From: Stutzerimonas stutzeri TS44
GTDB taxonomy: Bacteria; Pseudomonadota; Gammaproteobacteria; Pseudomonadales; Pseudomonadaceae
Length of the DNA: 64,000 nt
Reading direction: 5' to 3'
Assembly (NCBI GenBank): GCA_000263395.1
Contig: AJXE01000005.1
Coordinates: 1-64,000, forward strand
In this document: in pieces, positions 24,740 through 33,819 of the stretch
Layout: the number at the start of each line of letters is the position of its first letter
Position numbering within the stretch: position 1 is the stretch's first letter
Position numbers and translations under genes: made by a program
Notes under the pieces: model-generated
What the model was told of the DNA's origin: nothing
The model's database searches: none
Seen by the model: only the letters and a program-made list of their open reading frames with translations

Positions 24740-24861
24740 CGTTCTGGCTCCAGTTTGCATAGGTGGCTCGTGCCGATTCACATCAAGCAGTGTGCCAACC
24801 AAGCTATAAGCCGCAGATGAAGGAACGATGACGTCCGCGCCGACGAACTGCACACCCCCGC

Positions 24862-25020
24862 TCAGGTACTCAAACCGGCCGCCTGCATCGCCAGACGCAG
24901 CAGCCAGGCGACCACCGCCAGCGCCAGCACGCTGCCGCTCCAGAGCAGCACCAGCCAGCCGAGGCGCTGCCAGAGCGGCCTGTCCGCCTCGCGCGTGTCA
25001 CGTGACCTAGTGGTAGCCAT
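24862..25020 (-). CDS. DUF2474-type small subunit of the cyanide-insensitive oxidase
   Basis: A 52-residue single-helix protein: basic N-terminus (MATTRSRDTREADRPLWQRL), a hydrophobic helix about residues 21-43, and a short tail. Its ATG overlaps the end of cioB by 14 bases in another frame. Small one-helix proteins (CydX, CydS, DUF2474) are assembly or stability subunits of cytochrome bd-type oxidases, and this position directly after subunit II is where DUF2474 genes occur. Subunit assignment is by context plus the helix pattern. Confidence 0.78.
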   Translation of the reverse strand: MATTRSRDTREADRPLWQRLGWLVLLWSGSVLALAVVAWLLRLAMQAAGLST

Positions 25021-26014
25021 CTTCGGCGCTCACCTTGCCGCGGAACACGTAGTAGCTCCACGCGGTGTACATCAGGATCAGCGGGATGATCAGCAGCGCG
25101 CCGACCAGCGTGAAGCCCTGGCTCTGCGGCGGTGCGGCGGCGTCCCAGATGCTCACCGACGGCGGGATGATGTTCGGCCACAGGCTGATGCCCAGGCCGC
25201 TGTAGCCCAGGAAGATCAGCGCCAGCGTGAGCAGGAACGGCGTGAAACTGGCGTAGCGGCGAATCGCGCGCAGCAGACCGAAGGCGCAGAGCAGCACGAG
25301 GATCGGCACCGGCATGAACCAGAACAGATTGGGCAGGCTGAACCAGCGCTCGGCGATGTCCGGGTGGGTCAGCGGCGTCCACAGGCTGACGAGGCCAGTG
25401 ACGACGAGCACCGCCCACACCAGCGGCACGCCCAGGTCATGCATGCGCTTCTGCAGTTCGCCGCCGGTGCGCATCATCAGCCAGGTGCAGCCGAGCAAGG
25501 CGTAGGCGACGATCAGCGCCAGCCCGCAGAACAGCGAGAACGGCGTCAGCCAGTCCCACGCACCGCCGGCGAATGCACGCCCCTCCACCGGCAGCCCGCT
25601 GATGAATGCGCCCAACACCACGCCCTGGAAGAAGGTCGCCGTCAGCGAGCCGCCGATGAAGGCCTTGTCCCAGATGTGCTGGCGCTCCTCGCTGGCCTTG
25701 AAGCGAAACTCGAAGGCGACGCCGCGGAAGATCAGCCCCATCAGCATCAGGATGATCGGCAGGTACAGCGCCGACAGCACCACCGCGTAGGCCAGCGGAA
25801 ACGCCGCGAACAGTCCGGCGCCACCGAGTACCAGCCAGGTTTCGTTGCCGTCCCACACCGGCGCCACGGTGTTCATCATCACGTCGCGGTCGCTACGCCC
25901 GGGCACGAACGGAAAGAGGATGCCGACGCCCAGGTCGAAGCCGTCCATCACCACATACATCATGATCCCGAAGATGATGATCACCGCCCAGATCAGTGAA
26001 AGATCGATACCCAT
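25007..26014 (-). CDS. cioB: Cyanide-insensitive terminal oxidase subunit II
   Basis: Subunit II (CydB-like) of a bd-type quinol oxidase in the inner membrane. The 335-residue product starts MGIDLSLIWAVIIIFG one base after the cioA stop. The N-terminal signature YVVMDGFDLGVGIL and the conserved APVWDGNETWLVLGG are present; eight or nine helices are apparent. The protein length equals that of P. aeruginosa CioB as I recall it. The open frame extends upstream into the cioA tail in a different frame, which is spurious. It is the second gene of a three-gene operon with cioA and a DUF2474 small subunit. Confidence 0.95.
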   Translation of the reverse strand: MGIDLSLIWAVIIIFGIMMYVVMDGFDLGVGILFPFVPGRSDRDVMMNTVAPVWDGNETWLVLGGAGLFAAFPLAYAVVLSALYLPIILMLMGLIFRGVAFEFRFKASEERQHIWDKAFIGGSLTATFFQGVVLGAFISGLPVEGRAFAGGAWDWLTPFSLFCGLALIVAYALLGCTWLMMRTGGELQKRMHDLGVPLVWAVLVVTGLVSLWTPLTHPDIAERWFSLPNLFWFMPVPILVLLCAFGLLRAIRRYASFTPFLLTLALIFLGYSGLGISLWPNIIPPSVSIWDAAAPPQSQGFTLVGALLIIPLILMYTAWSYYVFRGKVSAEDGYH

Positions 26015-26015
26015 C

Positions 26016-27455
26016 TCAATTCCCCTGCCCCAGTTGATCGCCGCCGCTTTCGTCCAGCGCCTGATCGGCCGCCGAGATCGGCCGCATCGGCGTACGCGGC
26101 TGCCCCGCGCCGCCCGCGCCCCGCTCGCGCCCTTCGTTGACCACCGGACCTTTGCCCGCCAGCCGCAGCACGTAAACGATGCCCACACCGAACACCGCGA
26201 AATACACCACCACGAACAGCGCCAGCGTCAGCCCCAGCTGCCCGGCGCTGTGTGCGGACACCGCATCGGCGGTGCGCATCAGCCCGTAGATCACCCACGG
26301 CTGGCGACCGACCTCGGTGGTGAACCAGCCGGCGAGCAGCGCCAGCAGGCCGGACGGCCCCATCCACAGCACCAGGCGCAGGAACGGCCGGGCGTGATAG
26401 AGGCGATCACCGCGGCGCAGCAGCAGGCTCCACACACCGGTGAAGACCATCAACAGGCCCAGCGCGACCATGAGGCGGAACGACCAGAACACCACCGTCG
26501 AGTTGGGCCGGTCCTCGGGCGGGAAGTCCTTCAGCGCCGGGATCGGCTCGGTCAGGCTGTGCTTCAGGATCAGGCTGCCGAGGTAGGGAATCTCGACCTT
26601 GTAGCGGGTTTCTTCGGATTCCATGTCCGGCCAGCCGAACAGCAGCAACGGCGTCGGTTCGCCCGACGAGTTATCCCAATGCCCCTCCATCGCCGCGATC
26701 TTCGCCGGCTGATATTCCAGCGTGTTGAGGCCGTGCAGATCGCCGATCAGCGCCTGCACCGGCGCCACCAGCAGGGCCATCCACATCGCCATCGAGAGCA
26801 TCTTGCGGATCGCCGGATTGTCGCGCCCGCGCAGCAGATGCCAGGCCGCCGAGGCGCCGACGAAGAACGCCGTGGCGAGGAACGCCGCCGTAGCCATGTG
26901 CGCCAGGCGATACGGGAACGACGGGTTGAAGATGATCGCCAGCCAGTCCACCGGCACCACGATGCCATCGACGATCTCATGCCCCTGCGGCGTATGCATC
27001 CAGCTATTGGAGGCGAGAATCCAGAAGGTCGAGATCAGCGTGCCGAGCGCCACCATCACCGTCGAGAAGAAGTGCAGCCCCGGACCGACGCGGTTCCAGC
27101 CGAACAGCATCACGCCGAGGAAGCCCGCCTCGAGGAAGAACGCGGTCAGCACCTCGTAGGTCAGCAAGGGCCCGGTGACGCTGCCGGCGAACTCCGAGAA
27201 GGCGCTCCAGTTGGTGCCGAACTGGTAGGCCATGACGATGCCGGAAACCACGCCCATGCCGAAGTTGACCGCGAAGATCTTCAGCCAGAAGTGATACAGG
27301 TCGCGATAGACCTCGCGCCGGGTCTTCAGCCACAGCCCTTCGAGCACCGCCAGGTAGCTGGCCAGACCGATGGTGATCGCCGGGAAGATGATGTGGAACG
27401 AGATGGTGAAGGCGAACTGGATTCGCGCCAGTTCGAGTGCTTCCAATCCGAACAT
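26016..27455 (-). CDS. cioA: Cyanide-insensitive terminal oxidase subunit I
   Basis: Quinol-oxidising subunit of the cyanide-insensitive bd-type oxidase; it reduces oxygen to water without proton pumping. The heme ligands expected from E. coli CydA are present: His21 (SFHIIFPA), His186 (YRLAHMATA) and Met329 (FWSFRLMVALG). GRQPW is at 383-387. The 479-residue length and the short segment between the central helices indicate the short Q-loop CIO class rather than CydA proper. The start MFGLEALELARIQF has GAGGG upstream. The 136-bp gap to the kinase gene upstream holds a TTGCGGCG-N23-CGCCGCAA inverted repeat (27492-27530) but no recognisable ANR box. Confidence 0.95.
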   Translation of the reverse strand: MFGLEALELARIQFAFTISFHIIFPAITIGLASYLAVLEGLWLKTRREVYRDLYHFWLKIFAVNFGMGVVSGIVMAYQFGTNWSAFSEFAGSVTGPLLTYEVLTAFFLEAGFLGVMLFGWNRVGPGLHFFSTVMVALGTLISTFWILASNSWMHTPQGHEIVDGIVVPVDWLAIIFNPSFPYRLAHMATAAFLATAFFVGASAAWHLLRGRDNPAIRKMLSMAMWMALLVAPVQALIGDLHGLNTLEYQPAKIAAMEGHWDNSSGEPTPLLLFGWPDMESEETRYKVEIPYLGSLILKHSLTEPIPALKDFPPEDRPNSTVVFWSFRLMVALGLLMVFTGVWSLLLRRGDRLYHARPFLRLVLWMGPSGLLALLAGWFTTEVGRQPWVIYGLMRTADAVSAHSAGQLGLTLALFVVVYFAVFGVGIVYVLRLAGKGPVVNEGRERGAGGAGQPRTPMRPISAADQALDESGGDQLGQGN

Positions 27456-27591
27456 GAAACGGCCCTCGGCTGCTGCACATGGACGCCCGGTTTGCGGCGA
27501 TCCCGTGCAACTGACAGCAAAACGCCGCAAGGGTGCGCCATTGGTACCCAGGAGCGCTGGCGCGGCGACTGCCCGCTCGCAGGCTCGCCGC

Positions 27592-30231
27592 TCACCCGGC
27601 CTGGCCGTGCTCCAGCATGTGGCACATCGCGGTTTTCAGCTTCATCGGCCGCACCGGCTTGTGCATCAGCATGTGGCCCAGCTCGCGCACCTGCTGCTTG
27701 AGTTCGTTGCTGTAGTTGGCGGTGATCATCAGCGCCGGCAGCGGGCTCGCGCGGCGGGCGTTGACCGTGGCGACCACATCGATGCCGGTGTGGCCGTTGT
27801 CCAGATGGTAGTCGGCAATCAGCAGGTCTGCCTCGGCGTGGAAGTTGTCCACCTGGCGCGCCAGGTCCTCCTCCGACAGCGCCGTGGTGACCACGCAGCC
27901 CCAGCCTTCGAGCAGCGTGCGCATGCCGGCACAGATCGCCGTGTCGTTATCGAGCACCCACACGCGCGCGCCCTGCAGGCGCTCCAGCGCCAGCTCCGCG
28001 GTGCTCGGTTCGGCTCGCGCCTTGGGCGCGCGGCGCGCCAGAGGAACCTCGATGGCAAAGCACGAGCCATGCCCGAGTCGCGAACCGACCTGGATGCGAT
28101 GGCCGAGCATGCGCGCGATTTTCTCGACGATGGCCAGGCCCAGGCCCAGGCCGCGATCCTGATTCGGCCGCACGCCGTCGCCGCGCTTGAACTCCTGGAA
28201 TATCTCCTCGAGCTTGTCTTCGGCGATGCCGACGCCGGTGTCCCAGACCTCGATCGACAGGCTCTGCCGGCGCCGCCGACAGCCGAGCAGCACCCGCCCC
28301 TGCGGCGTGTAGCGGATGGCATTGGTCAGCAGATTGCGCAGGATGCGCGCCAGCAACTGGATATCGCTGCGTACCAGCGCCGAGCAGGGTATGAAATCCA
28401 GCTGGAGCTGTTCGCAACCGGCCAGCTGACGGAACTCCAGCGCGAGGTTCTCCAGCAGCTCGCTGACGGCGAACGGGGCGATATCCGGCTTGATCACGCC
28501 GGCATCCAGCTTGGAAATGTCGACCAGCGTACCCAGCAGGTTCTCCACGTCCTCCAGCGAATTGCTGATGTTGCGGATCAGCCCGCCGCTGGGTGTCGCC
28601 GGCTGCTCCAGCAGCGCGCTGGTGAACAGCCGCGCGGCGTTCAGCGGTTGCAGCAGGTCGTGGCTGACCGCGGCGAGGAACTTGGTCTTCGACAGGTTGG
28701 CCAGCTCCGCCTCGCGCTTGGCTTCACGCAGGCGCGCCTCGGCATGCGCGCGCTCGTCGATCTCGCAAAGCAGCTGGTCGTTGAGGCTGGTCAGCTCGGC
28801 GGTGCGCTCGCGCACCCGCTGTTCGAGGTTCTGGTAGGCCTGGTGCAGCGCCTCGGCGGTGCGCCGGCGGTCGGTGATGTCCTGGATCAGCACGAAGATG
28901 CCGGCCACCTCGCCGCTGGCCAGGCGGTTCGGCACGTAGGAGCGCAGCATGTAGCGCTGCTGGCCGGCGTGGTTGCGTTCGGCCATCTCGAAGCTGACGC
29001 TTTCGCCCGACAGCGCGCGGTCGATGTACGGCTCCAGCTGGCGCCAGTGCTCGCCGCTGTGCACCTCGCGCAGGCACTGGCCGAGCATGCCGTCGCTGGG
29101 CCAGCGGTACCACTCCTCGTAGACCTTGTTGGTGAACTCGTAGGTCAGGTCGGACGAGACGTAGGCGATCAGCGCCGGTACGTGGTCGGTGATCAGGCGA
29201 ATCCAGCGCTCACTCTCGCGCAGCGCCTCGGCGTGACGGTAACGCTCGGTGATGTCGGTGAAGGTGTTGACGAAGCCGCCGGTGGGCAGCGCGTGGGTGC
29301 GGATTTCCAGCATGCGGCCGTCGAACAGCCGCTGTTCCAGCTCGCGCATCGGACGGCCGTTGGCGTCGCGCGTGTTGGGCGTCAGCAGGCGCAGCTCGCT
29401 GTCGGCCATCACCTCCTCGAACGGCCGGTGCGCCTCGATCGGCGCCAGCCCGCAGACTTCCAGGAAGCGCCGGTTCCACAGCTCCAGCGCACCCTCAGCG
29501 CTGACCATCGCCACGCCCTGGGACAGGTTGTCTACGGCGCGCTGCAGCAGTCGCGACTTCTGCGCCAGCGCCTGCTCGCGGCGCATGGTCTCGCTGACCT
29601 TCACCTCGGTGATGTCGGTGTAGAGCATCACCAGCCCGCCCTCGCGGGTCGGTCGCTCGCTGACCTGCACCCAGCGGCCGTTGTGCAGCCGGTAGACGGT
29701 GGGCTCGTCACCCTTGCCGCGGTGCTCCTCGACGATCAGCCCGGTGCTCTCGGCCAGCCGCCGCACCTCGGCCAGGCGGGTGCCGGCGTTGATGCGCGCA
29801 CGGGTGCGACTCCACAGCGACTTGAAACGGCGATTGAACAGAACGATGCGCTGGTCCTTGTCGAACAGCACGAAGGCGTCAGAAATGCTCTCGATGGCGT
29901 CGACCAGGTGCTGGTGGGCGGTTTCGGCACGCAACCGCGCGTCGCTGAGCAACTGGTTGCTGCCCTTGAGCTCGGCCATCGCCTGGTTCAGCGCATCGGT
30001 GCGTTCGCGCACCTGCTCGGCCAGCTCCACCGAATGCTGGAACGCCGCATAGGAGGCATCGCGCCCCGCGCCGCCGGATTCGACGCGCTCGATCAGCGCG
30101 GCATTGATGCGTCTGAGCTTGAGATTTTCCCGTTCGAGCTCGGCCTGGCGGCTCAGCAGCTCAGCGACCGCCCCGTCCGCCGGGGCGCCCAATGGCGACA
30201 CCGGTGAAGGTCTGGTTGATGTGCATGCCAT
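27592..30231 (-). CDS. nahK: Hybrid sensor histidine kinase, NahK-like
   Basis: A soluble kinase of about 879 residues with three PAS-like domains (about 105-215, 230-335, 345-460), a coiled segment, a HisKA domain with His524 in AVSHDLLQPLNA, a HATPase domain (NLLTNAIR, DTGVGIAED, GLGLGLAIVEK) and a C-terminal receiver with Asp807 in LLIADYHL. The layout and the adjacent FIST-domain gene match P. aeruginosa NahK, whose partner NosP senses nitric oxide and which feeds phosphotransfer through HptB to biofilm control. The start is uncertain: the listed ATG overlaps nosP by 71 bases and has no ribosome site; a GTG or TTG 10-13 codons later is possible. Confidence 0.88.
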   Translation of the reverse strand: MACTSTRPSPVSPLGAPADGAVAELLSRQAELERENLKLRRINAALIERVESGGAGRDASYAAFQHSVELAEQVRERTDALNQAMAELKGSNQLLSDARLRAETAHQHLVDAIESISDAFVLFDKDQRIVLFNRRFKSLWSRTRARINAGTRLAEVRRLAESTGLIVEEHRGKGDEPTVYRLHNGRWVQVSERPTREGGLVMLYTDITEVKVSETMRREQALAQKSRLLQRAVDNLSQGVAMVSAEGALELWNRRFLEVCGLAPIEAHRPFEEVMADSELRLLTPNTRDANGRPMRELEQRLFDGRMLEIRTHALPTGGFVNTFTDITERYRHAEALRESERWIRLITDHVPALIAYVSSDLTYEFTNKVYEEWYRWPSDGMLGQCLREVHSGEHWRQLEPYIDRALSGESVSFEMAERNHAGQQRYMLRSYVPNRLASGEVAGIFVLIQDITDRRRTAEALHQAYQNLEQRVRERTAELTSLNDQLLCEIDERAHAEARLREAKREAELANLSKTKFLAAVSHDLLQPLNAARLFTSALLEQPATPSGGLIRNISNSLEDVENLLGTLVDISKLDAGVIKPDIAPFAVSELLENLALEFRQLAGCEQLQLDFIPCSALVRSDIQLLARILRNLLTNAIRYTPQGRVLLGCRRRRQSLSIEVWDTGVGIAEDKLEEIFQEFKRGDGVRPNQDRGLGLGLAIVEKIARMLGHRIQVGSRLGHGSCFAIEVPLARRAPKARAEPSTAELALERLQGARVWVLDNDTAICAGMRTLLEGWGCVVTTALSEEDLARQVDNFHAEADLLIADYHLDNGHTGIDVVATVNARRASPLPALMITANYSNELKQQVRELGHMLMHKPVRPMKLKTAMCHMLEHGQAG

Positions 30232-31324
30232 TGAACTGCTCTCCGTAGGTGTTGAAGCCGATCACCTGCTGGCGTCGGAGAAAAGCCGAAGTCTCTTCAC
30301 TGGTGCCGGCGGCCTCGATCTCCAGACGCCGCAGGAAGCAATCACAACCGATGGTCAGCAACGGTGGCCCGAGCCGCTGCTCCAGCCGCTGGAACAGCGC
30401 TTCCAGATTCGGCATCAACGGCCCGGGCTGCATGGCGGTGAGCACAATGCCGTTCTCTACCGCGCAGTAGAAGGTCAGGCTGAGGTCGTCGTTGACCTTC
30501 TGAATGGCGCGCACGTAGTACTGCTCGTTGATGCGCACCGCCAGCGGATGCGCGGCGAACAGGCGATGGTCGAGGTCAGTGACGTTCACCCCGATCAGTC
30601 GCGCGTACTCCTCGGCGGCCGGCTCGGCATTCAGCTCGTAAACGCGCCGGCTATGGCTGTCGGCGTGCGTCACCACCAGCTTCTCGCTGCGCGGCAGGAT
30701 GTGGTGGGTGGTGAACACCTCGAAATCCAGCCAGGTGTTGACCAGCACCACGATGGCCGCGCCACTGTGGAACTTGCCGTCGTAATAGACGTGGGTGTCG
30801 GTCAGGTGTTTGTCGTCGCCGGCCGAGCCGCCGAAATGCGGGATGCTGCCGAATGCCGCGCTGAGTGCGGCGAGCACCACTTCCTCGCGGCTCGACAGGC
30901 CGTCGAGCAGGGTCAGGGCGAAGCTGTGGTCCTTGATCGGTGCCAGCGAGTTGCTGCGGCAGTCGCTGCCGAGGCGCTCCACCAGCTGCTGCGCCTCGAC
31001 CAGGCCGAAGCGCTCCATCTCGTCGATCAATTCGCAGGCGATGGAGAAGTTGCGGTGATCGAAGCCGATGGCGCTGACGCAGCTGCGGTTGTAGCCCTGC
31101 GCGGTGATTTCCCCGGCCGTGGTGCAGCCGACCAGCCGCACGCCACCGAAGTACTGGCGCAGTGCGTCGCCGAGTGCCGGCAGGTCGTACTCGGCCGAGC
31201 AGAAGAACAGCACGAAGCCCAGATGCGGGTGCATCAGCTGGCGCGCGAGGTCCTGCGCCACCGTCTCGGCCTGGCAGGCTTCGGACATCGCCGTGCGAAT
31301 CACCTCCGTCTGCTGTTCGCTCAC
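30161..31324 (-). CDS. nosP: FIST-domain nitric-oxide sensor, NosP-like
   Basis: A 387-residue cytosolic FIST protein: FIST_N with LVGCTTAGEI and FIST_C, plus HFGGSAGDD between. In P. aeruginosa, Shewanella and Vibrio, such proteins next to a histidine kinase bind heme and report nitric oxide; here the partner is the overlapping NahK-like gene. The GTG at 31324 was chosen because GGGAG lies 8 nt upstream, giving (M)SEQQTEVIRTAM. The ORF can be extended 13 codons. Heme binding itself cannot be read from the sequence. Confidence 0.87.
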   Translation of the reverse strand: MSEQQTEVIRTAMSEACQAETVAQDLARQLMHPHLGFVLFFCSAEYDLPALGDALRQYFGGVRLVGCTTAGEITAQGYNRSCVSAIGFDHRNFSIACELIDEMERFGLVEAQQLVERLGSDCRSNSLAPIKDHSFALTLLDGLSSREEVVLAALSAAFGSIPHFGGSAGDDKHLTDTHVYYDGKFHSGAAIVVLVNTWLDFEVFTTHHILPRSEKLVVTHADSHSRRVYELNAEPAAEEYARLIGVNVTDLDHRLFAAHPLAVRINEQYYVRAIQKVNDDLSLTFYCAVENGIVLTAMQPGPLMPNLEALFQRLEQRLGPPLLTIGCDCFLRRLEIEAAGTSEETSAFLRRQQVIGFNTYGEQFNGMHINQTFTGVAIGRPGGRGGR

Positions 31325-31600
31325 GCACCACACTCCCGTACCACCGAATCGGATTGGCCCCATTCTTGGGTAGGGCTTTGGGGACGAAAATGCTACTTGA
31401 GTACCGGAAAAGGCCTGCCTAGGTAGCGGCGCGGCGAAACAGCGCGGTGATGGCGGCGGGTGAATCAGGTGGGCGGGAAGTGCTGCTGGCGCCTGTGGCA
31501 GGCCGTGAATCCACGATATCTGATTGGCTTTTGGGGATGTTGGCTGAGAGGGCTTTCAATTGCTGATTGCCTGAGTGCTTGGACGTCTGGTTTCGCCCTG
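31325..31600. other. nosP upstream region without a gene
   Basis: The first part of a 1-kb gap between nosP and the porin gene. It holds the nosP leader and presumably its promoter. I see no open frame with codon use or a ribosome site resembling its neighbours, and no TTGAT-N4-ATCAA box. Confidence 0.5.
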
Positions 31601-31611
31601 CTGGGCGACTC

Positions 31612-32063
31612 ACTTTTTTCAGTCGCGAAAAAAGTAAGCAAAAACGCTTGCCCCTGCATCCGGCCCTGCGCTGCGCGCAGGGTTCGCTCGCTCCATCGCC
31701 GCTCCGAGGGTCGTCGTACAAGGGCCATCCCTGGCCCTTTACGATTCTCGCCGCATCCATGCGGCTCGCCCCTCTGCGCAGCGATTGCGCTCACCCTCCT
31801 GAAAGGGGCGGTTGGTGCTGCCTGGCAGGCCGTGCAGGGAAAAGCCAAAGCAACAACGAAGAACCTTCAGGCGACACAGACTCGACTCCCTTCAGGAGGA
31901 CGAGCGGCGCCGGAGCAAGGGGAGTCTGGCCGCAGGCCAGACCCGGATGTCGGGCGCCCTTCTTCTTTGGTTGAGTTCTCTGCGAGCAATGAGAAACGGA
32001 GCGGAGCGAAGTAACAGCCGAAGGCTGGCCCGAAGGGTGAGCGAACCGAGTCAAGTGACTCGG
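31612..32063. repeat. Hairpin-rich composite intergenic element
   Basis: This non-coding stretch contains at least six perfect inverted repeats: 31612-31635 (ACTTTTTT stem), 31664-31682 (CCCTGCGC), 31720-31739 (AAGGGCCA), 31750-31765 (GCCGCAT), 31924-31942 (GTCTGGCC) and 32046-32063 (CCGAGTCA). Open frames occur on both strands but none has a ribosome site or plausible product. From memory, related sequences with the ACTTTTTT...AAAAAAGT start recur between genes of many Pseudomonas and other proteobacteria, often annotated as spurious proteins. Function and mobility are unknown. Exact borders cannot be set here. Confidence 0.65.
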
Positions 32064-32177
32064 CCGAGGGGCCGAAACCAGAACCATCCGCACACTCGGT
32101 AATCGCCTGAATATCCAGACGCAAATCTGAAAACCGGCATCAATCCCCGCTTCCCCAAGAACGCGCAATGAACCAAC

Positions 32178-32207
32178 AAAAAGGCCGGCCCCTCGCGGGT
32201 GCCAGCC
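32178..32207 (-). terminator. Rho-independent terminator of the porin gene
   Basis: On the minus strand a GC-rich hairpin (GGCTGGCACCC / GGGGCCGGCC, one bulge, 32183-32207) is followed by TTTTTGTT. It lies 130 bp after the porin stop; the DNA between shows no gene. Confidence 0.75.
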
Positions 32208-32336
32208 TTGTTGTCGGTCGCGGCGTCTGGTGCCGTACCGTCAGGGCGTGGGGCGTACGCTCGACGACGAGCCCACTGCCATGCAACGAATGGAGCGACC
32301 TACGGTTCGACTGCCATTCGCGCCCTGACCCTGCGC

Positions 32337-33524
32337 TTAGAAACTCAGCGCGGCACCGACCGCGAAGGTGCGGGTGTCTTCGTCGAGTGCCGGGTTTTCC
32401 TTGCCGGCGATCTCGAACTGGTTCAGCTCGGCAACCAGCGTGAGGTTATCGTTGACGCTGTGGAACAGCGCCACGCCGCGGGTTTCGTAATCAGCCTCGC
32501 TACCCAGGCCGTTGCCGTCATCCGTGGTCTTGCCATAGGACAGGGCCAGGCGGTTCTTGCCGAAGCGGTAGGAGCCCTGCAGCAGGTAGCCGTCGCTGTC
32601 GACTTCGCGCAGCAGCGCTTCGCCGGCGTTGTTGGTGAAGAACGGGTTGATGCCCTCGGCCTGGAAGCCGGAAGCGGTCAGCGAGAGGTTGCCCATCTTG
32701 GCTTGAATACCGTAGCCCAGGCCCTTGGAATCAACTTCTTCAACGGTGCTGTCGGTGTTGTCCGAGCTCTGCTGCATGCCGTTGATCCAGGTGTAGAACT
32801 TGGTGCCACCCAGATCGAACTGGTAGGTGATCTCGGTCTCGAAGCGCGGCGCTTCCTGATAGGCCTTGCTGAGCGCCTTGCTGGTGTCCTCGGTGGTGTC
32901 CACCGGGTCCATGATGCCGGCGGCGATGCGCAGGCCGCTCATCTCCGGCGAGCGATAGGTGATCTGCGAGGTCGGGAACGGGTACGGGTAGCCGGTGCCG
33001 ATGTTGCCGAACGACACGCCGCCGCCGTCGACCAGGCCCAGCACGTCGCTGACCTGGCCATAGCCGCTGAGCATCTCGTCGAGCAGGATGTTGGAGCGCG
33101 AGAACAGACCGAAGTCCTTACCGAACAGCACCTCGCCCCACTGCTCGTTGGCGGCGGTGGCGTAGAACTGACGAACGTCGATGCCAGTTTCGGTGCCGTT
33201 GGTGTCGCTGTCGTTGATCGTCACCCAGAACGAGGAGCGGCCGCCCAGCTTCAGATCGCCGACCTGCTTGGTGAAGTTGAAACCGATCCAGTTGGGCAGA
33301 AAGCCCATCTTGACCCGTGACTGCCGGCGATCGAACTGCTCGCCGTCACGATCCACGTCGCTGTTGACGTAGAAGGTGTTGAAGTAGCCATCGGTGGAAA
33401 ACTTGGTGTCATCTTGATCGTAGAGCACGATTTCGGCGACAGCCGACTGGCTCATGGTCATGGCTACGGCGCTGGCCAGAGCCAGGGGCAGCAGGGTTGA
33501 AACGGCTTTCTTGTTGTTGTGCAT
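32337..33524 (-). CDS. Outer-membrane porin (Gram-negative trimeric type)
   Basis: A 395-residue precursor. MHNNKKAVSTLLPLALAS... through the AVA site at about residue 30 is a signal peptide. The mature part is rich in alternating beta-strand sequence with Asp/Asn loops and ends in a C-terminal phenylalanine (VGAALSF), the usual outer-membrane beta-barrel assembly signal. It resembles the Porin_4/DcaP-like group rather than OprD. The start was placed after a 27-codon upstream extension because the signal peptide begins here. The substrate is unknown; proximity to pqqF is suggestive only. It is a single-gene unit with its own terminator. Confidence 0.85.
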   Translation of the reverse strand: MHNNKKAVSTLLPLALASAVAMTMSQSAVAEIVLYDQDDTKFSTDGYFNTFYVNSDVDRDGEQFDRRQSRVKMGFLPNWIGFNFTKQVGDLKLGGRSSFWVTINDSDTNGTETGIDVRQFYATAANEQWGEVLFGKDFGLFSRSNILLDEMLSGYGQVSDVLGLVDGGGVSFGNIGTGYPYPFPTSQITYRSPEMSGLRIAAGIMDPVDTTEDTSKALSKAYQEAPRFETEITYQFDLGGTKFYTWINGMQQSSDNTDSTVEEVDSKGLGYGIQAKMGNLSLTASGFQAEGINPFFTNNAGEALLREVDSDGYLLQGSYRFGKNRLALSYGKTTDDGNGLGSEADYETRGVALFHSVNDNLTLVAELNQFEIAGKENPALDEDTRTFAVGAALSF

Positions 33525-33819
33525 GGCGCTCTCCGCTGTATTGACGACAAGCAGTCGTGACGGAGCGATTATCGAAAGGCCATCAGGGGCCACATACGCT
33601 GCCATAGCGGCGAAGCGCTAGTACTTTGGCCGCGGATCGAGGCCCGATCTCAAAGCACTGCTCCCCTACTCCCCGGAAACAACGCTTAGGTCGTAAATCC
33701 AAAGCAGCTGGAAGTACCGGCCGGTGCTGGCATGCCGGTTGCGGGCGCGCGCCGCCGCGCCCGAGCGGCGGCTCAGGCACGGGGCATGATGATGAAGTGA
33801 GGGGGCGATTGCCTGGCGG
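33525..33819 (-). promoter_or_regulatory. Porin upstream region
   Basis: 295 bp without a credible gene. On the minus strand it includes GATAAT about 45 bp before the porin ATG as a candidate -10, a GGCC-flanked small hairpin (GGCCCCTGATGGCC) directly before it, and CCAAAGTACTA further up, a sequence I associate loosely with acetate/alcohol-metabolism promoters of pseudomonads. None of these is proven; the -35 is poor, so activator dependence is likely. Confidence 0.35.

Noticed and set aside
24782-24798. Possible sigma-54 site before the 28-residue gene (minus strand TTGGCAC-N5-TTGA)
   Set aside because: The -12 element reads GA instead of the required GC.
27370-30207. A 945-codon open frame antisense to nahK, and similar long antisense frames such as 1873-3690 and 9304-11424
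   Set aside because: High-GC shadow frames: they overlap well-supported genes on the other strand, lack family motifs and ribosome sites.
31460-32014. Open frames of 80-185 codons on both strands of the hairpin-rich gap
   Set aside because: No ribosome site, no recognisable protein, and heavy inverted-repeat content.
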